Assembly (NCBI RefSeq): GCF_003992255.1 | Contig: NZ_RQVA01000006.1 | Coordinates: 1-64,000 of the forward strand | Length of the DNA stretch: 64,000 nucleotides | DNA from: F0422 sp003992255 | GTDB lineage: Bacteria > Bacillota > Negativicutes > Veillonellales > Veillonellaceae | Direction: 5' to 3' | Part shown: positions 9,349 to 18,563 of the stretch, in pieces | How positions within the stretch are numbered: position 1 is the first letter of the stretch | How the letters are laid out: each line of letters starts with the position of its first letter | Translations under genes and position numbers: made by a program | Notes under the pieces: model-generated | Told to the model about the DNA's origin: nothing | The model's database searches: none | What the model saw: only the letters and a program-made list of their open reading frames with translations

Positions 9349-9416
9349 AATAGCTCCTATCAGCATACCATTCCGTATGCATCTACACCGTTATTCTTTA
9401 ACTAATTATAAACTCA

Positions 9417-9700
9417 TTAAATGTATTGGCTTCCATAAATTTGCCGTATTTTGTAATCGTACTCATTTCCTAGCCGTGCAATTAACTCAAACACTTCTGT
9501 CTGCTGTAATAAAGACTCCCCTCCTGTAATTGTAACAAGCGGATTCCCTAGGTCTCAAATCCGATCTGCCACAACTTCTACAGACATAGGGGTGTACTCA
9601 TTCCCTTCATAGCTATAGGGAGTATCACAATAAGAATATCGTAAATTGCATCCATAAAGCCGCAAGTATGTATAATTTCCAAACTGGATAACTAATATAT
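9417..9700 (-). pseudogene. queE: Remnant of queE (7-carboxy-7-deazaguanine synthase)
   Basis: In the gap between the GH18 gene and lgt, one minus-strand frame reads FGNYTYLRLYGCNLRYSYC, then DTPYSYEGNEYTPMSV, an in-frame TGA, and DLGNPLVTITGGESLLQQ, ending at TAA at 9417. This is plainly the radical SAM protein QueE, which makes the 7-deazaguanine precursor of queuosine. The family motif is CxxxCxxC; the middle Cys is Tyr here. The N-terminal SIQGEG segment and the C-terminal half are missing, and the usual TGGEPLLQ has Ser for Pro. About 90 of roughly 210-240 codons remain. A decayed gene; no other queuosine genes are in the window. Confidence 0.85.
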
Positions 9701-9871
9701 TATACCATAGATAGAAACACTATATCTAAAATATCCACAACTTTATTATAAAACTATCAATATAATCATTATAAACATAGAGTCTTCTATCGTAATTACA
9801 GGCATTTTATGATACACTACAATGGTAGGATATATTGTAATACTATGACATGAAATATAAAAGGAGGATGT
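9701..9871. other. A+T-rich upstream region of lgt
   Basis: No gene seen. Ends with a strong ribosome binding site (AAGGAGGAT) 5 nt before the lgt start. A promoter must lie here, but no pair of hexamers stands out. Confidence 0.5.
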
Positions 9872-10684
9872 ATGCATCAATATTTATTCTTTATAGGAGA
9901 GTTTCCTATTCGCGCCTATGGTCTATTATTGGCATTAGGTATTATTAGTGCTGCCATTGTGGGCTATTTCATCATGAAAAAAGATGGCCGTGGTTGGGAA
10001 AAACACATGGTTGACTTTACTATTACTGTTGCTATTGCCGGAATCATTGGTGCTCGCTTATGGGATGTATTCTTCTTCGATTGGGGATACTACCATAATC
10101 ATATATCAGAAATTCCATATGTATGGCAAGGTGGTATGGCTATCCAAGGTGGAGTTCTATTAGGTGCTATTGCAGGTATCTATTATTTAAAAAAACACAA
10201 TGTAGATCCTTGGGCATTCGCTGATCTATTTGCTCCAGCACTCATGGTTGGTCAATCTGTTGGGCGTATGGCCAATCTAATGAATGGAGATGCCTTTGGA
10301 CACCCAACCGGTGGTAATTATGGCATTATTTATCCAGAAACTACTCTAGCCTATCGCACCTATGGAAACCAACCTTTATGGCCAGCAGAAATTTGGGAAG
10401 GTCAAATCGACATCATTATATTTGTCATTTTACTATTAGCAAATGTGTTCCCTCATAAAAAAGGTCAAATCTTTTGCTTATATGCCTTCTTATATTCTGG
10501 GTTGCGCTTCTTCCTAGAATTCTTACGTGGTGACTATGTAAACTTAACCTTGGGATTTAAATCTGCTCAGGTCACTAGTTTAATTGTAATGGCTATATCA
10601 TTTGGGATCTGGCTATATCTACACTATAAAGGAACAACAGATACACATGTATTCCCTACAGTGAAAGGCAAAAAACAAAAATAA
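9872..10684 (+). CDS. lgt: Prolipoprotein diacylglyceryl transferase
   Basis: 270 aa, seven predicted membrane segments. Transfers diacylglycerol from phosphatidylglycerol to the lipobox Cys of prolipoproteins, for example the RND adaptor at 46889. The Lgt signature is present at residues 131-146 (GRMANLMNGDAFGHPT), and GARLWDVFFFD (60-70) carries the conserved Arg. Two departures from the E. coli enzyme: the loop GGMAIQGG (87-94) has Gln where E. coli has His103, and the signature has Asp where Glu is usual. Such changes may be lineage-specific. Strong RBS AAGGAGG. Convergent with trmFO, sharing a bidirectional terminator. Confidence 0.96.
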   Translation: MHQYLFFIGEFPIRAYGLLLALGIISAAIVGYFIMKKDGRGWEKHMVDFTITVAIAGIIGARLWDVFFFDWGYYHNHISEIPYVWQGGMAIQGGVLLGAIAGIYYLKKHNVDPWAFADLFAPALMVGQSVGRMANLMNGDAFGHPTGGNYGIIYPETTLAYRTYGNQPLWPAEIWEGQIDIIIFVILLLANVFPHKKGQIFCLYAFLYSGLRFFLEFLRGDYVNLTLGFKSAQVTSLIVMAISFGIWLYLHYKGTTDTHVFPTVKGKKQK

Positions 10685-10731
10685 GAAAAAGAGGAAAGGA
10701 TGTATATAACAACACCTTTCCTCTTTTTCTT
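10683..10731. terminator. Bidirectional terminator between lgt and trmFO
   Basis: Perfect 17-bp inverted repeat, A/G-rich on the left and T/C-rich on the right (arm AAGAAAAAGAGGAAAGG), so each strand ends with a U-rich arm. It overlaps the lgt stop codon and ends 3 nt before the trmFO stop codon. Confidence 0.85.
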
Positions 10732-10733
10732 AT

Positions 10734-12053
10734 CTAAGACAATACGTCTTCTGCTATAATTAATGCATCTAATTCTTCTAACGCACGTTGCGCAATCAAT
10801 GCATTCTTTTCTTTTTTCTTACGTACTTTCGCACCCCAAGGTTCCATAATACCAAAATTTATATTCATAGGTTGGAAATTTGATCCTTCATAGGCACTAA
10901 TATAGTGGCTTAATCCACCTAATGCTGTTGTTTTAGGGAACGTAACAAACTCTTTTCCACGAAGCATACGAGCTACTTGAATGGCTGCCATCATACCTGC
11001 TGCCGCTGATTCTAAATATCCTTCTACGCCTGTCATTTGACCAGCAAAGAACAAACGAGTATCCGACTTCAATTGGAATGCGTGGTTCAGTAATTCAGGA
11101 GAATTGATATACGTATTACGATGCATCACGCCATAACGAATGAACTCTGCATTTTCTAGCCCTGGAATCATTTGGAAGACCCTCTTTTGCTCTCCCCATT
11201 TTAAATGGGTTTGAAAGCCCACTAAATTATACATAGTAGCTTCCTTATTTTCTTTACGTAATTGTACCACTGCATGCCACTCAATGTTGTTCCGAGGATC
11301 TACAAGTCCTACTGGTTTTAATGGTCCATATCGCAATGTATCTACTCCACGGGATGCCATAATTTCAACCGGCATACAGCCTTCAAAATAGATTTCTTTT
11401 TCAAAGTCTTTTGGTTGCACCACATCAGCTGTAGTTAAGGCTTCATAAAAAGCATCATATTCTTCCTTTGTCATAGGACAGTTCAGATAGTCTGCATCAC
11501 CTTTATCATATCGGGATGCAGCAAATACTTTGTCATAATTCAATGACTCAGCTGTAACTATCGGTGCTGCAGCATCATAGAAATAAAAATCCTTTGATCC
11601 TGTTAAGGCTTTGATTTTAGCCCCTAAAGCTTCAGATGTTAATGGACCACTGGCAAAGATGACAATCCCTTCTGGTGGAATCTCTGTCACCTCTTCATGA
11701 AATACAGTGATCAAAGGATGCTCTTTAATCCGCTTTGTAATTCTTTCACTAAATGCATGACGATCTACCGCTAAAGCACCACCTGCAGGCACTTGCGTTA
11801 CATCAGCAGATTCCATAATCAAGGAGTCTAGACGACGCATTTCTTCTTTCAAAAGACCCACTGCATTTTCAATCGTATTCGCACGAAGTGAATTAGAACA
11901 CACTAGCTCTGCAAATTGATCGGTATGATGCGCCGGTGAAGAAACGTTAGGACGCATTTCATATAAATGTACTGGAATCCCTCGTTTAACCAGTTGATAA
12001 GCCGCCTCTGATCCAGCAAGGCCAGCTCCAATAATAGTTACATATTCATTCAT
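10734..12053 (-). CDS. trmFO: Folate-dependent tRNA (uracil-54-C5)-methyltransferase
   Basis: 439 aa, full length. N-terminal FAD-binding Rossmann motif VTIIGAGLAGSEAA (residues 5-18), followed by the TrmFO/GidA-type PNVSSPAHHTDQFAELVCSN region. TrmFO uses methylene-tetrahydrofolate and FADH2 to make m5U54 in the T-loop of tRNAs, mostly in Gram-positive bacteria. Its ATG overlaps the topA stop codon by 4 nt (ATGA), so the two are translationally coupled. topA-trmFO adjacency is common in Firmicutes. Confidence 0.96.
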   Translation of the reverse strand: MNEYVTIIGAGLAGSEAAYQLVKRGIPVHLYEMRPNVSSPAHHTDQFAELVCSNSLRANTIENAVGLLKEEMRRLDSLIMESADVTQVPAGGALAVDRHAFSERITKRIKEHPLITVFHEEVTEIPPEGIVIFASGPLTSEALGAKIKALTGSKDFYFYDAAAPIVTAESLNYDKVFAASRYDKGDADYLNCPMTKEEYDAFYEALTTADVVQPKDFEKEIYFEGCMPVEIMASRGVDTLRYGPLKPVGLVDPRNNIEWHAVVQLRKENKEATMYNLVGFQTHLKWGEQKRVFQMIPGLENAEFIRYGVMHRNTYINSPELLNHAFQLKSDTRLFFAGQMTGVEGYLESAAAGMMAAIQVARMLRGKEFVTFPKTTALGGLSHYISAYEGSNFQPMNINFGIMEPWGAKVRKKKEKNALIAQRALEELDALIIAEDVLS

Positions 12054-14299
12054 TCTTTATCTTCTTTCTTTGTTCTAGATTTACGTTTTGGTCTAGTTTC
12101 GCAGTCTGCATTAGAACAAAACTGTTTCGTTGTACCATTTTTATAGACTTTTTCAGCCATTAAGCTACCACAAACGGGGCAGGTTGCATTGATTGGTTTA
12201 TCCCACATCGTAAAGTCACAGTCTGGGTACCCTTCACACCCATAAAACAGACGACCACGTTTTGATTTACGCTCTAAAATCTCATGTTGTTTACACTTAG
12301 GGCACATGACGCCTGTGCTAACTGTAATGGATTTAATATTTCGGCAATTAGGATAGTTTGAGCATGCCAAATATTTACCATATGGGCCTAGTTTATATAC
12401 CATGTCATGGCCACATTTTTCACAAAGAATACCACTTTTTTCTGCCTCAATTTGTATTTTTTCAGCAGACTCAGCCTCATATAACTCTTTTTCAAATCCT
12501 TCGTAAAATTTATGAATAACAGCTTCATAAAAATTAGTGCCTTGTGCAATATGGTCTAAATCTTCTTCCATAGAAGCCGTAAATTTTGTATTAATGAACT
12601 CTCCAAAATGAGAGGTTAAAAACTCTACCACAGCAAATCCTAACTCTGTAGGTACAAACTGTTTATCCTTACGCTCCACATAATTTCGTTTTAAGATTGT
12701 GTCAATTGTGGCTGCATATGTACTTGGACGTCCAATACCTTGTTCCTCCAACACTTTAATAAGGCCCGCCTCTGAATATCGACTTGGTGGTTGTGTAAAA
12801 TGTTGAAGTCCATCCATAGAAATAGGCTCCACTATGTCTCCCTCTGCAAAATACGGCAACATACGGTCCTCTTCTTTTTTAGTGTCCTCATAGACCTCTG
12901 TGAACCCCACAAATAATACACGACTCCCCGTCGTTTTTAATGTATAGTCATCTATTTCAAATTGTACAGTTACCGTTTCACTTTTTTGTGGTGCCATTTG
13001 GCTGGCTAAAAAACGATTCCAAATCAATGTATACAGTTTTAGCTCATCACTAGTTAAATAGGTAGCTACCGCTTTTGGTGGTAGTTCTAACATAGTAGGA
13101 CGAATAGCTTCATGCGCATCTTGTGCATTAGCTTTTGTACCAAAAGTATTCGGTTTTGATGGGTAAAAATCTGGCCCAAATGTTTTGAGAATATAGGATT
13201 TAGCTGCCACTTGCATATCCTTTGAAATCCTTGTGGAGTCCGTACGCATATAAGTAATCAATCCCACATGACCATAGCCACCAATTTCTTTACCTTCATA
13301 CAAATGTTGCGCCGCTGCCATCACACGCTTAGCATTCATATTTAGTTTACGCACACCATCTTGTTGCATCGTGGATGTCGTAAAAGGGGCTGGCGCTTTT
13401 CTACTACGCTGACGTGTTTCTATAGTTCGAACAGTCGCCTTTCTATCGCGAATATCTTCTAAAACTGCAGTGCTTTCTTCTTCATTAGAGATACTTAATT
13501 TATCTTCCCCTTTGTGCGTCACTACTACATCAAAGGTCTCTTTGGTATTTGTCTTATACTGACCTTCTATGGTCCAATATTCTTCTGGTACAAAGGCCTG
13601 TATTTCTCGTTCACGATCACAAATAATCCGCACTGCTACAGATTGTACTCGACCAGCACTAAGACCTTTGCAAATTTTTTTCCACAATAACGGGCTTAAT
13701 TTATATCCTACGATTCTATCTAACACACGACGCGCTTGTTGTGCATCAACCATATGCATATCAATAGGTCTAGGATGTTCCATTGCCTCTTGAATAGCAT
13801 GTTTAGTAATCTCATTAAAAGTAACACGACATGGCGTGGTTCCATCCATATTTAAAATATGGGCCAAATGCCACGATATAGCCTCTCCTTCACGGTCAGG
13901 GTCAGTGGCCAAGTAGATAGCTTTTGCTTTATCTGCTTCTTTACGCAAGTCTTCGATCACTGCTTTTCTACCTGGTACATTTAAATAGCGTGGTAAGAAG
14001 CCATTTCCAATGGAAACACCCATCTGCATCTTCGGTAAATCTCGCAAATGCCCCATACTTGCTTTGACCACATAGTCTTCACCAAGAAATTTTTCAATCG
14101 TATTTGACTTCGCAGGTGACTCCACAATGATCAACGTTTTACCTTCATCATTATAAGTTCTTGTAGCCTCCATCGTGATAGGCTCAGGACGCATCACCAA
14201 AGGTCTAGGCTCTGGTACTTTTGTACGCTGTTTTGCATCTGTAGTTGTCTCTTTATCTTTTTGTTTCGTTCCCGTCACAAAGGATCTAGTAATGGCCAA
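12050..14299 (-). CDS. topA: DNA topoisomerase I
   Basis: 749 aa. Probable TTG start, 9 nt after GGAGG; the nearby ATG is out of frame and closes after six codons. The first 50 residues are a charged, poorly conserved extension. Then the TOPRIM domain (LIIVESPAKSNTIEKFLG, with DPDREGEAISWHL holding the metal-binding acids), the core with the catalytic Tyr in LITYMRTDSTR, and three C-terminal zinc ribbons of four Cys (CEKCGHDM, CPKCKQHE, CPVCGSLM starts). A type IA enzyme that relaxes negative supercoils. Overlaps trmFO by 4 nt and starts 15 nt after dprA. Confidence 0.96.
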   Translation of the reverse strand: MAITRSFVTGTKQKDKETTTDAKQRTKVPEPRPLVMRPEPITMEATRTYNDEGKTLIIVESPAKSNTIEKFLGEDYVVKASMGHLRDLPKMQMGVSIGNGFLPRYLNVPGRKAVIEDLRKEADKAKAIYLATDPDREGEAISWHLAHILNMDGTTPCRVTFNEITKHAIQEAMEHPRPIDMHMVDAQQARRVLDRIVGYKLSPLLWKKICKGLSAGRVQSVAVRIICDREREIQAFVPEEYWTIEGQYKTNTKETFDVVVTHKGEDKLSISNEEESTAVLEDIRDRKATVRTIETRQRSRKAPAPFTTSTMQQDGVRKLNMNAKRVMAAAQHLYEGKEIGGYGHVGLITYMRTDSTRISKDMQVAAKSYILKTFGPDFYPSKPNTFGTKANAQDAHEAIRPTMLELPPKAVATYLTSDELKLYTLIWNRFLASQMAPQKSETVTVQFEIDDYTLKTTGSRVLFVGFTEVYEDTKKEEDRMLPYFAEGDIVEPISMDGLQHFTQPPSRYSEAGLIKVLEEQGIGRPSTYAATIDTILKRNYVERKDKQFVPTELGFAVVEFLTSHFGEFINTKFTASMEEDLDHIAQGTNFYEAVIHKFYEGFEKELYEAESAEKIQIEAEKSGILCEKCGHDMVYKLGPYGKYLACSNYPNCRNIKSITVSTGVMCPKCKQHEILERKSKRGRLFYGCEGYPDCDFTMWDKPINATCPVCGSLMAEKVYKNGTTKQFCSNADCETRPKRKSRTKKEDKE

Positions 14300-14314
14300 G
14301 AATCATTTCCTCCT

Positions 14315-15418
14315 CTAAACTTGAATGACATACCCTTGAGCGGTATGCATAATCAACTTTTTGAGCTCTAATTGTAACAACAAACCATGAAGAGAAGATA
14401 AAGTGTACCCTGTGCTTCCTATCAATTCCTCAATCGTGGTGACACCCCTTGGATTCATAGAAGACAATATAACTTGTTCTTCCTCATTCATGTGACATTC
14501 TTTGCTACTCTCCATGTTACTATACTTTGTGACCTTTTGCCAACCATATTCATGCATGACTTGTTCAGGATCTGTTAAAACAGTAGCACCTTGCTGGATT
14601 AACCAGTGGTTACCATCACAGGTATGCGTCAATACATTTCCTGGTATAGTAAATACATCTCTACCTTCATTAATGGCCATATCTGCGGTAATGAGAGATC
14701 CACTGCTTGCCTTTGCTTCCACCACAATAGTGCCTCTTGTCATACCACTAATAATTCGATTACGCAGAGGAAAATGATGCGCCTTAGCTTGTATATGTGG
14801 TCCATATTCTGATAATAACAGTCCCTCATTATCTAAAATCTCTAAAAATAACGAGCGATTACTCCTTGGATACACTACATTGAGACCACATCCCATAACA
14901 GCCACCGTTGGAGTCTGACCCTGTAATGCGCCTTCGTGACTGGCCCGATCAATCCCCATAGCTCCACCGCTAACAATAATTACACCAAGATTTGATAAGG
15001 ATCTACCAAAATATCGTGCTACTTGTATACCATAGGTAGAGCATTTTCTAGCCCCTACCATCGCTATAGATCGCTCCATAGATTGTAATACTTCGATATT
15101 ACCTCTTCCATAAAGCACCATGGGACTATGGTAGATTTCTAACAAAGATGGAGGATACATAGGTGATTCTCTAGTAATAACCTGTATATGATATCGTTCT
15201 AAGTCTTCTTCTAATTGTTGTAAATAAGTTTCATCAATCGGCCTATGATTTTCATCGTATAATTCGTAGGTACAACCTAAAGATGGATCAACACTATGAT
15301 GAATCACATGATGCCATGCTTCTTTTGCACTTTGATAATAGGTTAACAAATGGCCTAAGCTGGCGTTACCCAATCCATTCACATGTTGTAATGCGCTAGC
15401 ATAGATTTCCTCTTTCAT
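14315..15418 (-). CDS. dprA: DNA processing protein DprA
   Basis: 367 aa. The Rossmann-like DprA core is clear: MVGARKCSTYGIQVAR, then IIVSGGAMGIDRASHEGAL (about residues 120-160), PRSNRSLFLEI and LPLRNRIISGMTRGTIVVEA. The last 65 residues form a DML1-type winged helix. DprA loads RecA on incoming single-stranded DNA during transformation. The RBS (GGAGG) is made by the last codons of the upstream comM gene, whose stop TAA is one nt before this ATG, so coupling is likely. With comM next door this suggests that the host can take up DNA. Confidence 0.95.
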   Translation of the reverse strand: MKEEIYASALQHVNGLGNASLGHLLTYYQSAKEAWHHVIHHSVDPSLGCTYELYDENHRPIDETYLQQLEEDLERYHIQVITRESPMYPPSLLEIYHSPMVLYGRGNIEVLQSMERSIAMVGARKCSTYGIQVARYFGRSLSNLGVIIVSGGAMGIDRASHEGALQGQTPTVAVMGCGLNVVYPRSNRSLFLEILDNEGLLLSEYGPHIQAKAHHFPLRNRIISGMTRGTIVVEAKASSGSLITADMAINEGRDVFTIPGNVLTHTCDGNHWLIQQGATVLTDPEQVMHEYGWQKVTKYSNMESSKECHMNEEEQVILSSMNPRGVTTIEELIGSTGYTLSSLHGLLLQLELKKLIMHTAQGYVIQV

Positions 15419-15419
15419 A

Positions 15420-17015
15420 TTACAATCCCTCCTGAACTTGACGATAACTCAAGGCCTCAGCAATATGATGAGGTTCAATGTAATCTGATGTTTCTAAATC
15501 AGCAATGGTTCTAGCTACCTTAATGATTCGATCATAACTACGTAGACTTAAATGCAATGTAGTAAATGCGGCGTCTAATAACTCTTTTCCTTTCTCTGAA
15601 AGTGCTCCGAATTTTTCTATATCACCATGACTCATATGAGCATTGACCTGGATGTTAGTTCCTTTATAGCGTTTCATTTGAATCTCCCTAGCTCGAATGA
15701 CACATTCACGAATATATGACGTGGTCATAGTATCTTTAGGCCCATGTATATCTGTTAATGTAGGTCTTTCGATGGGAACGATTAAATCCATCCGATCTAA
15801 AATAGGACCCGATAAGGCTCGTTGATAGCGTTGGATCTGTGTGGCCGTACATGTACATTGATGATCTTCATTGGTGCCAAACCAACCACAAGGGCAAGGA
15901 TTCATAGCCATCACAACAATACAATCACTTGGATAGGTAGTAGCCATGCCGATTCTAGCAATATGAACCTGACGTTCCTCTAAAGGCTGTCGTAGAACTT
16001 CTATGACAGGTCGTCGAAATTCAGGTGCTTCATCTAAAAATAGAACTCCCTTATGTGCTAGTGTTATCTCCCCTGGTCGCGGCAATTGACCACCACCAGC
16101 CATCGCGACGAGGGTGCTTGTATGATGAGGGCTCCTAAAAGGGCGTTGCTCCATTAAACGACCACGTGTTAATAATCCCATAACACTATAGATTCGACTA
16201 ACTTCTAACTGCTCTTCTCGAGATAAAGGGGGTAATAAATAGGGTAACCGTTTCGCTAACATCGTTTTTCCAGATCCTGGGGGGCCTGTCATCAATAGAT
16301 GATGTCCACCCGCTGCTGCAATTGCGAGAGCACGTTTCCCCATCGCCTGCCCTTTTACATCTCGTAAGTCCAATATTTCATCAGCCATTTCTTCTTTATG
16401 TAATACATTTTCATCTACTTCTGAAGTAGGGACCATATAAGTTTCTATACTCTCTGGATGTTGCACGATCTCTACAACTTGAGCTAATGTACTCATCCCT
16501 AAGACTGGCAATGAAGCGCCAGCTTTTGCTTCATCACGATTCTCTTTTGGAACAATTATATCTTGAACATTAGATATACTCTGCATGGCTTCTACCTTGT
16601 GAAATGTAGGATTTGATACACTCATCACCATAGATAACATACCGATTACCGGCTGTAGCGAACCGTCTAATGAAAGCTCCCCTATAAATACATGTTGAGA
16701 ATCAGCAACAGATCCTCTTTTCTTAGATTTGCCTTCTTCTTGTGCTCTTAAAATGCCCATCGCAATAGCTAAGTCTAAGGAAGATCCATCTTTCCGAATA
16801 TGAGCAGGCGCTAGATTGACCACAATTCGTTTCATAGGAAACTCAAACCCACCATTCTTTATGGCAGACCGAACTCGCTCTTTTGCTTCTTTTACAGATG
16901 TAGCTGGTAGCCCAACAATATCAAAACTAGGTAAGCCTGGGCTAATATCTACTTCAACGGTCACAACATATCCATCTATGCCATTTATACAAACTCCATA
17001 GGTTTTTGCATACAT
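15420..17015 (-). CDS. comM: YifB/ComM family Mg-chelatase-like AAA+ ATPase
   Basis: 531 aa. N-terminal Lon-protease-like domain (about 1-180), Mg-chelatase AAA+ domain with Walker A GPPGSGKTMLAKRLP (about 230) and Walker B GVLFLDEAPEF, a Cys-rich stretch NPCPCGWFG, and a C-terminal chelatase helical domain. ComM is a hexameric helicase that promotes branch migration during natural transformation. It is 17 nt downstream of yraN and touches dprA, making an apparent yraN-comM-dprA-topA-trmFO operon. Confidence 0.93.
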   Translation of the reverse strand: MYAKTYGVCINGIDGYVVTVEVDISPGLPSFDIVGLPATSVKEAKERVRSAIKNGGFEFPMKRIVVNLAPAHIRKDGSSLDLAIAMGILRAQEEGKSKKRGSVADSQHVFIGELSLDGSLQPVIGMLSMVMSVSNPTFHKVEAMQSISNVQDIIVPKENRDEAKAGASLPVLGMSTLAQVVEIVQHPESIETYMVPTSEVDENVLHKEEMADEILDLRDVKGQAMGKRALAIAAAGGHHLLMTGPPGSGKTMLAKRLPYLLPPLSREEQLEVSRIYSVMGLLTRGRLMEQRPFRSPHHTSTLVAMAGGGQLPRPGEITLAHKGVLFLDEAPEFRRPVIEVLRQPLEERQVHIARIGMATTYPSDCIVVMAMNPCPCGWFGTNEDHQCTCTATQIQRYQRALSGPILDRMDLIVPIERPTLTDIHGPKDTMTTSYIRECVIRAREIQMKRYKGTNIQVNAHMSHGDIEKFGALSEKGKELLDAAFTTLHLSLRSYDRIIKVARTIADLETSDYIEPHHIAEALSYRQVQEGL

Positions 17016-17032
17016 GATACTCCTCCTATCTC

Positions 17033-17389
17033 CTATAGCTTACATCCTTTCATATGCCGTATTTGTAGTTCTCCATCCTGTGGTACATACACCTCTATAA
17101 CATCAAAACGAATGTATTCATAATGAATGTCACGAGTAGCTAAAAACATAGAAATAACGCTCCGTATATGTTGTTTCTTTTTCCAATTTACAGCCTCACA
17201 AGGCATACCATACGTCCTACTTCTTCTTGTTTTCACTTCCACCACAATCAGCCCTGCATCTTGCATAGCAATGATATCAACTTCCCCAAAACGGTATCGT
17301 AAGTTTCTCTCCAACACTTGGTAACCATGCTTGTCTAAATACTTTGCCGCTAGCGTTTCCCCATAGCGCCCTAATTCTATATGATTCAT
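17033..17389 (-). CDS. YraN family (UPF0102) putative endonuclease
   Basis: 118 aa, usual size. Shows the restriction-endonuclease-like signature of this family: GRYGETLAAKYL, YRFGEVDIIA, then VVEVKTRRS (E-x-K). Such proteins have a Holliday-junction-resolvase-like fold; their exact job is not settled. First gene of the yraN-comM-dprA-topA-trmFO run, with a RBS (AAGGAGG) close to the ATG. Confidence 0.9.
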   Translation of the reverse strand: MNHIELGRYGETLAAKYLDKHGYQVLERNLRYRFGEVDIIAMQDAGLIVVEVKTRRSRTYGMPCEAVNWKKKQHIRSVISMFLATRDIHYEYIRFDVIEVYVPQDGELQIRHMKGCKL

Positions 17390-17691
17390 AATTACCTCCT
17401 TAGTTCTACCTTACTTTCATTTTGAAAGAATGTAAACATCACATACTACACTGTTAAGAGTGTGTAGCACTAAGAGCGTTATAATCTATTGATATATTTA
17501 AATATGAGGTTATAAATTGAATGAAAAAATATAATATTCAGGAATAGGCAGCTTTACTTATCGCTAATCAGTTCTTGTTTTGATTATAGGATAAGATTAG
17601 GGGTATAGGACAAAAAGGAGTTATAGGGCAAAAAAGAGTTATAGGTCAAAATGAGTGGTAGACTAATCCCAATATTTCTTATGTAATACAA
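17390..17691. other. A+T-rich spacer between rnhB terminator and yraN
   Basis: No gene is supported here. It must hold the promoter of the yraN operon. The only structure seen is a short threefold direct repeat at 17602-17654, listed separately. Confidence 0.5.
17602..17654. repeat. Three tandem 18-nt repeats
   Basis: Period of about 18 nt with unit GTTATAGGNCAAAAANGA, seen three times with small differences (GTATAGGACAAAAAGGA, GTTATAGGGCAAAAAAGA, GTTATAGGTCAAAATGA). Too short and few for CRISPR; could be iterons for a DNA-binding protein or simple slippage. Confidence 0.6.
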
Positions 17692-17728
17692 AAAGCACCC
17701 TTATAAAGTCGATCTATAAGAATGCTTT
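17692..17728 (-). terminator. Rho-independent terminator after rnhB
   Basis: Minus-strand hairpin with outer AAAGCA / TGCTTT and inner CTTATA / TATAAG pairs and a 2x2 internal mismatch, followed by TTTTTG. It lies 30 nt past the rnhB stop codon. Confidence 0.75.
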
Positions 17729-17756
17729 GTATATATCTATTTAGTTTTACTCATGT

Positions 17757-18563
17757 CTATATATCTTCCACTGGTTTACCTGCTACAATGGATTTGATAG
17801 GTTCAAAACTATGTCTATGCAAGGGAGTAATCCCTAATTCTTTAATAGCCTGCTTATGCACATCTGTATAATACCCTTTATGGATAGCAAATCCAAATCC
17901 TGGATATTCTTCATCCATAGATTCCATGAAGCGGTCCCGTGTTACCTTTGCTATAATGGATGCCGCCGCAATAGACGCACTTTTAGAATCTCCTTTAATC
18001 AGAGATTCTACTGGTACCTCTAAATCTGGTAATTTCATGGCATCAGATAGCACAGCTTCTGCTTGTACAGGCAAATTGCGTATAGCTTCGTACATGGCTT
18101 GTCGTGTAGCCTCATATATGTTCAGTGTATCGATCTTCTCTGCCTCATAAGACACGCAGTGTACAGCTACTGCTACCTCCATAATTTGATCAAATAAGGC
18201 ATCACGCTTTTCCGGAGTCAGTTTTTTAGAATCATTTAATCCTACTAGCTTGCAATGAGGCGGCAAAATAACAGCGGCTACTGTGACAGGACCTGCAATA
18301 GGACCTCTGCCCACTTCATCTACACCCGCTACTAAGAATTTTCCTTCTTCATAGAAACTATCTTCATAGGCGTACATAGCTTCTAACCGTTGTTGCTCTT
18401 CTAGCACTTTTTTTTGCTTTCGCAAATACACACCAGCAGCGTTCTTCACAGATTCACGGGAATCCTCCAATGCCCATTGTACATAGTCAAAGGGACATTC
18501 TCCTTGCAATAGGTCTTTAATTTCTTTTACTTTTAAATCGTGAAACTCACTCTTCGTCAACAT
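17757..18563 (-). CDS. rnhB: Ribonuclease HII
   Basis: 268 aa with the start at the ATG preceded by GAGGAG (MLTKSEFHDLKV); an upstream in-frame ATG lies deeper in the preceding gene. The catalytic DEDD residues are visible: GVDEVGRGPIAGPV (about residues 90-103), then LSDAMKL and KGDSKSASIAAASIIAKVTRD. The long N-terminal region (about 80 aa) is typical of Firmicutes RNase HII. Cuts RNA in RNA/DNA hybrids and at single ribonucleotides in DNA. Overlaps the end of ylqF by 17 nt, a classic pair in Gram-positive bacteria. Confidence 0.96.
   Translation of the reverse strand: MLTKSEFHDLKVKEIKDLLQGECPFDYVQWALEDSRESVKNAAGVYLRKQKKVLEEQQRLEAMYAYEDSFYEEGKFLVAGVDEVGRGPIAGPVTVAAVILPPHCKLVGLNDSKKLTPEKRDALFDQIMEVAVAVHCVSYEAEKIDTLNIYEATRQAMYEAIRNLPVQAEAVLSDAMKLPDLEVPVESLIKGDSKSASIAAASIIAKVTRDRFMESMDEEYPGFGFAIHKGYYTDVHKQAIKELGITPLHRHSFEPIKSIVAGKPVEDI

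Noticed and set aside
9417..9700. queE read-through with TGA as selenocysteine
   Set aside because: There is no Sec element in view, and a cluster Cys is also lost and both ends are missing, so the gene is simply decayed.
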